Source: a virus. Taken from it: a stretch of DNA of 23,387 nt. The notes under the pieces are model-generated. The model was given only the letters and a program-made list of their open reading frames with translations, was not told the origin of the DNA and did not search any database. This document shows, piece after piece, positions 20,846 to 23,387 of this stretch (positions are counted from its first letter, which is position 1; the number at the start of each line of letters is the position of its first letter). The DNA is taken from IMG/VR virus record IMGVR_UViG_3300030099_001784, positions 1 through 23,387 of that record. One strand, written 5' to 3'. Position numbers and translations under genes: made by a program.

Positions 20846-23239
20846 ATGAGCAAGCAGAAAGAAGTCGAGAAGGAAATGCTTGATCGAGGCTATGCTTCGA
20901 GGCAACGAAAAGTCCAGTTAAATATACAAAAGGGTAGAGAATCAGAGAATGATTATGCAAGAAGCATGATTGCTGCTGGTCTTGCACCTTTCTCTAAATC
21001 CATACAGCAATTTATTGATAGAGCTTGGAGGGGTAAACCAGGACCAAAAGCTGTAGCTGCTGTTAAATTGTCAGAATTTCCTGATGTAGATGTTGTGGCC
21101 TTCATTGCTTTTAAAGCAATCATTGATGGTGCATCACAGGGTAAAACAGCTACACAGATAGCCATGCAAACAAGTCATTTGTTAGAAGATGAAATGCGGT
21201 TTAGTGTCTTTGAAGAAAGCGATAAACGACATTTTACTGCTGTTAAAAAACATATTACCGATACAACTCACCCACGTTATAGACGCAATATGATGATAGG
21301 TCACATGAATAACAGAGGGTTTGTCTTTAAGAGGTGGGCAGAGGAGGAAAAGCTACGCATAGGTACAAGACTATTGGATCTTTTAATTAATACCCTAGGT
21401 ATGGTTAAGGTTATAACAAAAAGAATTGGCAGGACTAAACAAAACTATGTGGAGTTCACCGAAAGTATTAACGAATGGATGAAGAGACAGAGAGTAAATA
21501 GGTTTGCAAGCTACCCAATCTATATGCCCTGTGTAGAACAACCTATTGAATGGTTAAGCACTACTGATGGCGGTTTTCATACCAAGAGACTGCAACATAT
21601 CAAAGCTATCAAGAGCAGGGATCTCTCTTACTTACAAGAAGTATCAGAAAAGAAACCAACAGCGTTTTTTCAAGCATTAAATTGTCTACAGAATACCCAG
21701 TGGGAAGTGAATACAAGTGTTCTTGAAATTGCTCAAAGCTGTTGGGATAGAAGTATAGAAGTGGGGTGTTTAATAGATGCTGAAACATTACCACTGCCAC
21801 CAAAACCATTTGATATTGATACCAATGAGGATGCAAGGCTTAAGTGGAGAAAGGCAGCTAGTTTGATCCATGATCAAAATGCACACGATAGGATGAGGAG
21901 ATTTCAATGTCTGACTTTGTTGGATACAGCCCTTTATTACAAAGATGCTCCTTTCTATCATGTATGGCAAGCAGATTTTACCGGAAGAATCTATCCGGTA
22001 GCGTCTATTTTTAACCCACAGGGTAATGATTTAGCTAGAGGGTTGCATAGGTTTCATAATGGTGCAGCTATAAAAGATGAGAAGGCTAAGAACTGGTTAG
22101 GTATAGCAGGTGCTAATCATTGGGGTCTTAGTAAAAGTAGTTATGAGGAACGAATTGAATGGGCTAATACAGAAGGCTTTGCTTTGGCTGATCAGATAGC
22201 AACCAACCCAGAAGCAACTGTCAGTATATGGAGCAAGGCAGATGAACCATTTCAGTTTGTGGCCTGGTGTATTGAATGGTTTGAACTGCAACAGCAAGGC
22301 TATGGATATATATCAAAGCATCCTGTCCTATTGGATGGTACGAACAATGGCTATCAACACTTTGCAGCCATGACCTGTGATCAAGACCTTGCAGCAAGGG
22401 TCAATCTTATGAAGTCTGATGAAGTACAGGATCTATATGATGAAGTAAGGGCAGAATTATTAACTGATCTTGCTGATAGTGAAGACCTGTTAGCTGTTGA
22501 ATGGTTTAACAATAAAGATGTCATTACCAGAAAGCTTGTAAAGAAACCTGTGATGGTTATTCCTTACAGTGGTACGTTATTTGGTATTACAAAAGCAATA
22601 AGAGAATATTTATATAAACATGATGTAGATCTACCTTGGGAAAAAGATAGCTTTGCACATAACTATTATCTAGCTAGAAAAATTGTTCAGACTGTTAAAA
22701 AAGTATGTCCAAAGTCATCAATCATCATGGAATATTTAACAGACATTGCTAAATGTTATGGCAATGAACATAAAACAATGAAGTGGAATACACCTTCTAA
22801 GTTTTATGTTAATCAGAATTATTTCATACAAAATAGTAAACAAATAAGGACTAAAATAGGCACTAGCACTGTGTATTTGTCACTTAATGAACAGACTGAT
22901 GAGGTAAATGGAAATAAATCTACAAGAAGTTTTGCTGCTAACTTTGTTCATAGTTTAGACGCTGCTAATGTACATTTAGCACTCGAGAAAAGTCATCAAA
23001 GAGGTTTAAAAAATTTTACGACTATCCATGATTGCTTTGGATCTACTGCTGCTGATATAGAAGAATTTATTTCCTGTGTAAAACAATCCTTTGTTGAAAT
23101 GTATACGTCCAATGTATTAGATGATCTATACGATCAGTCTGTAATCCAGTTGGACAAACCACGAAAACTACCGACACCACCAGATTTAGGAGACTTTAAT
23201 GTCTGTGAAGTGTTAGACGCACTATATGTGTTCAGTTAG
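20846..23239 (+). CDS. T7-type single-subunit RNA polymerase
   Basis: A 797-aa protein with AAGGAG 6 bases before the ATG. The N-terminal domain is weakly conserved. The polymerase domain has DFTGRIYPVASIFNPQGND (T7 DWRGRVYAVSMFNPQGND), motif A LDGTNNGYQHFAAM with D497 (T7 D537), motif B KKPVMVIPYSG with K566 and Y574 (T7 K631, Y639), and motif C TIHDCFGSTAAD with D729 (T7 D812). SFAANFVHSLD precedes motif C, and the ending is acidic-hydrophobic (DALYVFS). All catalytic residues are present, so it should be active and transcribe late genes from phage promoters. The promoter-recognition loop (about 660-690) differs from T7, so promoter sequence will differ too. Confidence 0.96.
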   Translation: MSKQKEVEKEMLDRGYASRQRKVQLNIQKGRESENDYARSMIAAGLAPFSKSIQQFIDRAWRGKPGPKAVAAVKLSEFPDVDVVAFIAFKAIIDGASQGKTATQIAMQTSHLLEDEMRFSVFEESDKRHFTAVKKHITDTTHPRYRRNMMIGHMNNRGFVFKRWAEEEKLRIGTRLLDLLINTLGMVKVITKRIGRTKQNYVEFTESINEWMKRQRVNRFASYPIYMPCVEQPIEWLSTTDGGFHTKRLQHIKAIKSRDLSYLQEVSEKKPTAFFQALNCLQNTQWEVNTSVLEIAQSCWDRSIEVGCLIDAETLPLPPKPFDIDTNEDARLKWRKAASLIHDQNAHDRMRRFQCLTLLDTALYYKDAPFYHVWQADFTGRIYPVASIFNPQGNDLARGLHRFHNGAAIKDEKAKNWLGIAGANHWGLSKSSYEERIEWANTEGFALADQIATNPEATVSIWSKADEPFQFVAWCIEWFELQQQGYGYISKHPVLLDGTNNGYQHFAAMTCDQDLAARVNLMKSDEVQDLYDEVRAELLTDLADSEDLLAVEWFNNKDVITRKLVKKPVMVIPYSGTLFGITKAIREYLYKHDVDLPWEKDSFAHNYYLARKIVQTVKKVCPKSSIIMEYLTDIAKCYGNEHKTMKWNTPSKFYVNQNYFIQNSKQIRTKIGTSTVYLSLNEQTDEVNGNKSTRSFAANFVHSLDAANVHLALEKSHQRGLKNFTTIHDCFGSTAADIEEFISCVKQSFVEMYTSNVLDDLYDQSVIQLDKPRKLPTPPDLGDFNVCEVLDALYVFS

Positions 23240-23262
23240 TAATAAAGGATGACAGAAAGCAA

Positions 23263-23387
23263 ATGTACGATAATATCAAATTTACGTCCAACAGGGACGA
23301 ATATAAAAGAAACTACAACAGAAATTTCCAAATGATTAAATCAGAAATTCTTAACATCACATCACCCGTATGTCTTTTTCAATTTGC
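23263..23387 (+). CDS. start of a gene after RNA polymerase (truncated by window end)
   Basis: The ATG at 23263 opens a frame with no stop to the end of the window (41 codons), rich in Asn, Lys and Tyr (MYDNIKFTSNRDEYKRNYNR). A competing ATG at 23249 gives only 27 codons. AAAGGA lies about 13 bases before 23263. Too little is visible to assign it. Confidence 0.5.
   Translation, partial: MYDNIKFTSNRDEYKRNYNRNFQMIKSEILNITSPVCLFQF

Overview
The window is part of the genome of a T7-like podovirus (Autographiviridae-type gene order). The likely host is a marine picocyanobacterium (Prochlorococcus or Synechococcus). Diagnostic genes are a T7-type single-subunit RNA polymerase, T7 gp18/gp19-like terminase subunits, a T7 gp17-type tail fibre start, and gp14/15/16-like internal virion proteins. 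The cyanophage assignment rests on three points: the gene order int - tRNA-Leu-like att site - RNA polymerase (as described for cyanophage P-SSP7), small proteins that I recognise as cyanophage families, and low G+C. It is an inference, because no photosynthesis gene lies in the window.

Layout. Bases 1-8869 are the end of the late structural block: the 3' part of a gp14-like protein, a 786-aa LysM/lytic-transglycosylase-like protein, a 1186-aa gp16-like protein and the tail fibre, all on the + strand with 2-6 base gaps. Bases 8870-12931 are an accessory late region. It holds a frame-shifted remnant of a fibre C-terminus, a possible tiny minus-strand membrane ORF, two + strand genes for membrane-anchored proteins, a four-gene minus-strand operon (one membrane protein, three exported proteins), three small + strand genes and one small minus-strand gene. 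Bases 12976-15506 are the packaging block (TerS, a cytosine-methyltransferase-like protein, TerL).

Bases 15507-16251 hold no gene but are rich in repeats: nested palindromes, a 43-bp tandem repeat and an array with about 10.5-base periodicity. In T7-like phages terL is the last late gene and RNA polymerase lies near the left end. This stretch should therefore be the joined genome ends (terminal repeat region) in a circular or concatemeric assembly.

Bases 16252-19697 are the early left end. They hold fourteen very small genes of unknown function, many translationally coupled through ATGA overlaps, with a recurring family of intergenic hairpins. Bases 19774-20789 carry a tyrosine integrase and a tRNA-Leu 3'-end attP flanked by a 13-bp inverted repeat, so the phage may be able to lysogenise. 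Bases 20846-23239 encode the RNA polymerase, and one more gene starts at 23263 and runs off the end.

How it fits together: after entry, host polymerase would read the small early genes, int and the phage polymerase. The phage polymerase then transcribes the late genes, which build the capsid internal core, fibre and packaging motor. The motor would cut concatemers at the repeat-rich junction. The minus-strand exported proteins and the early small genes are the least explained parts.
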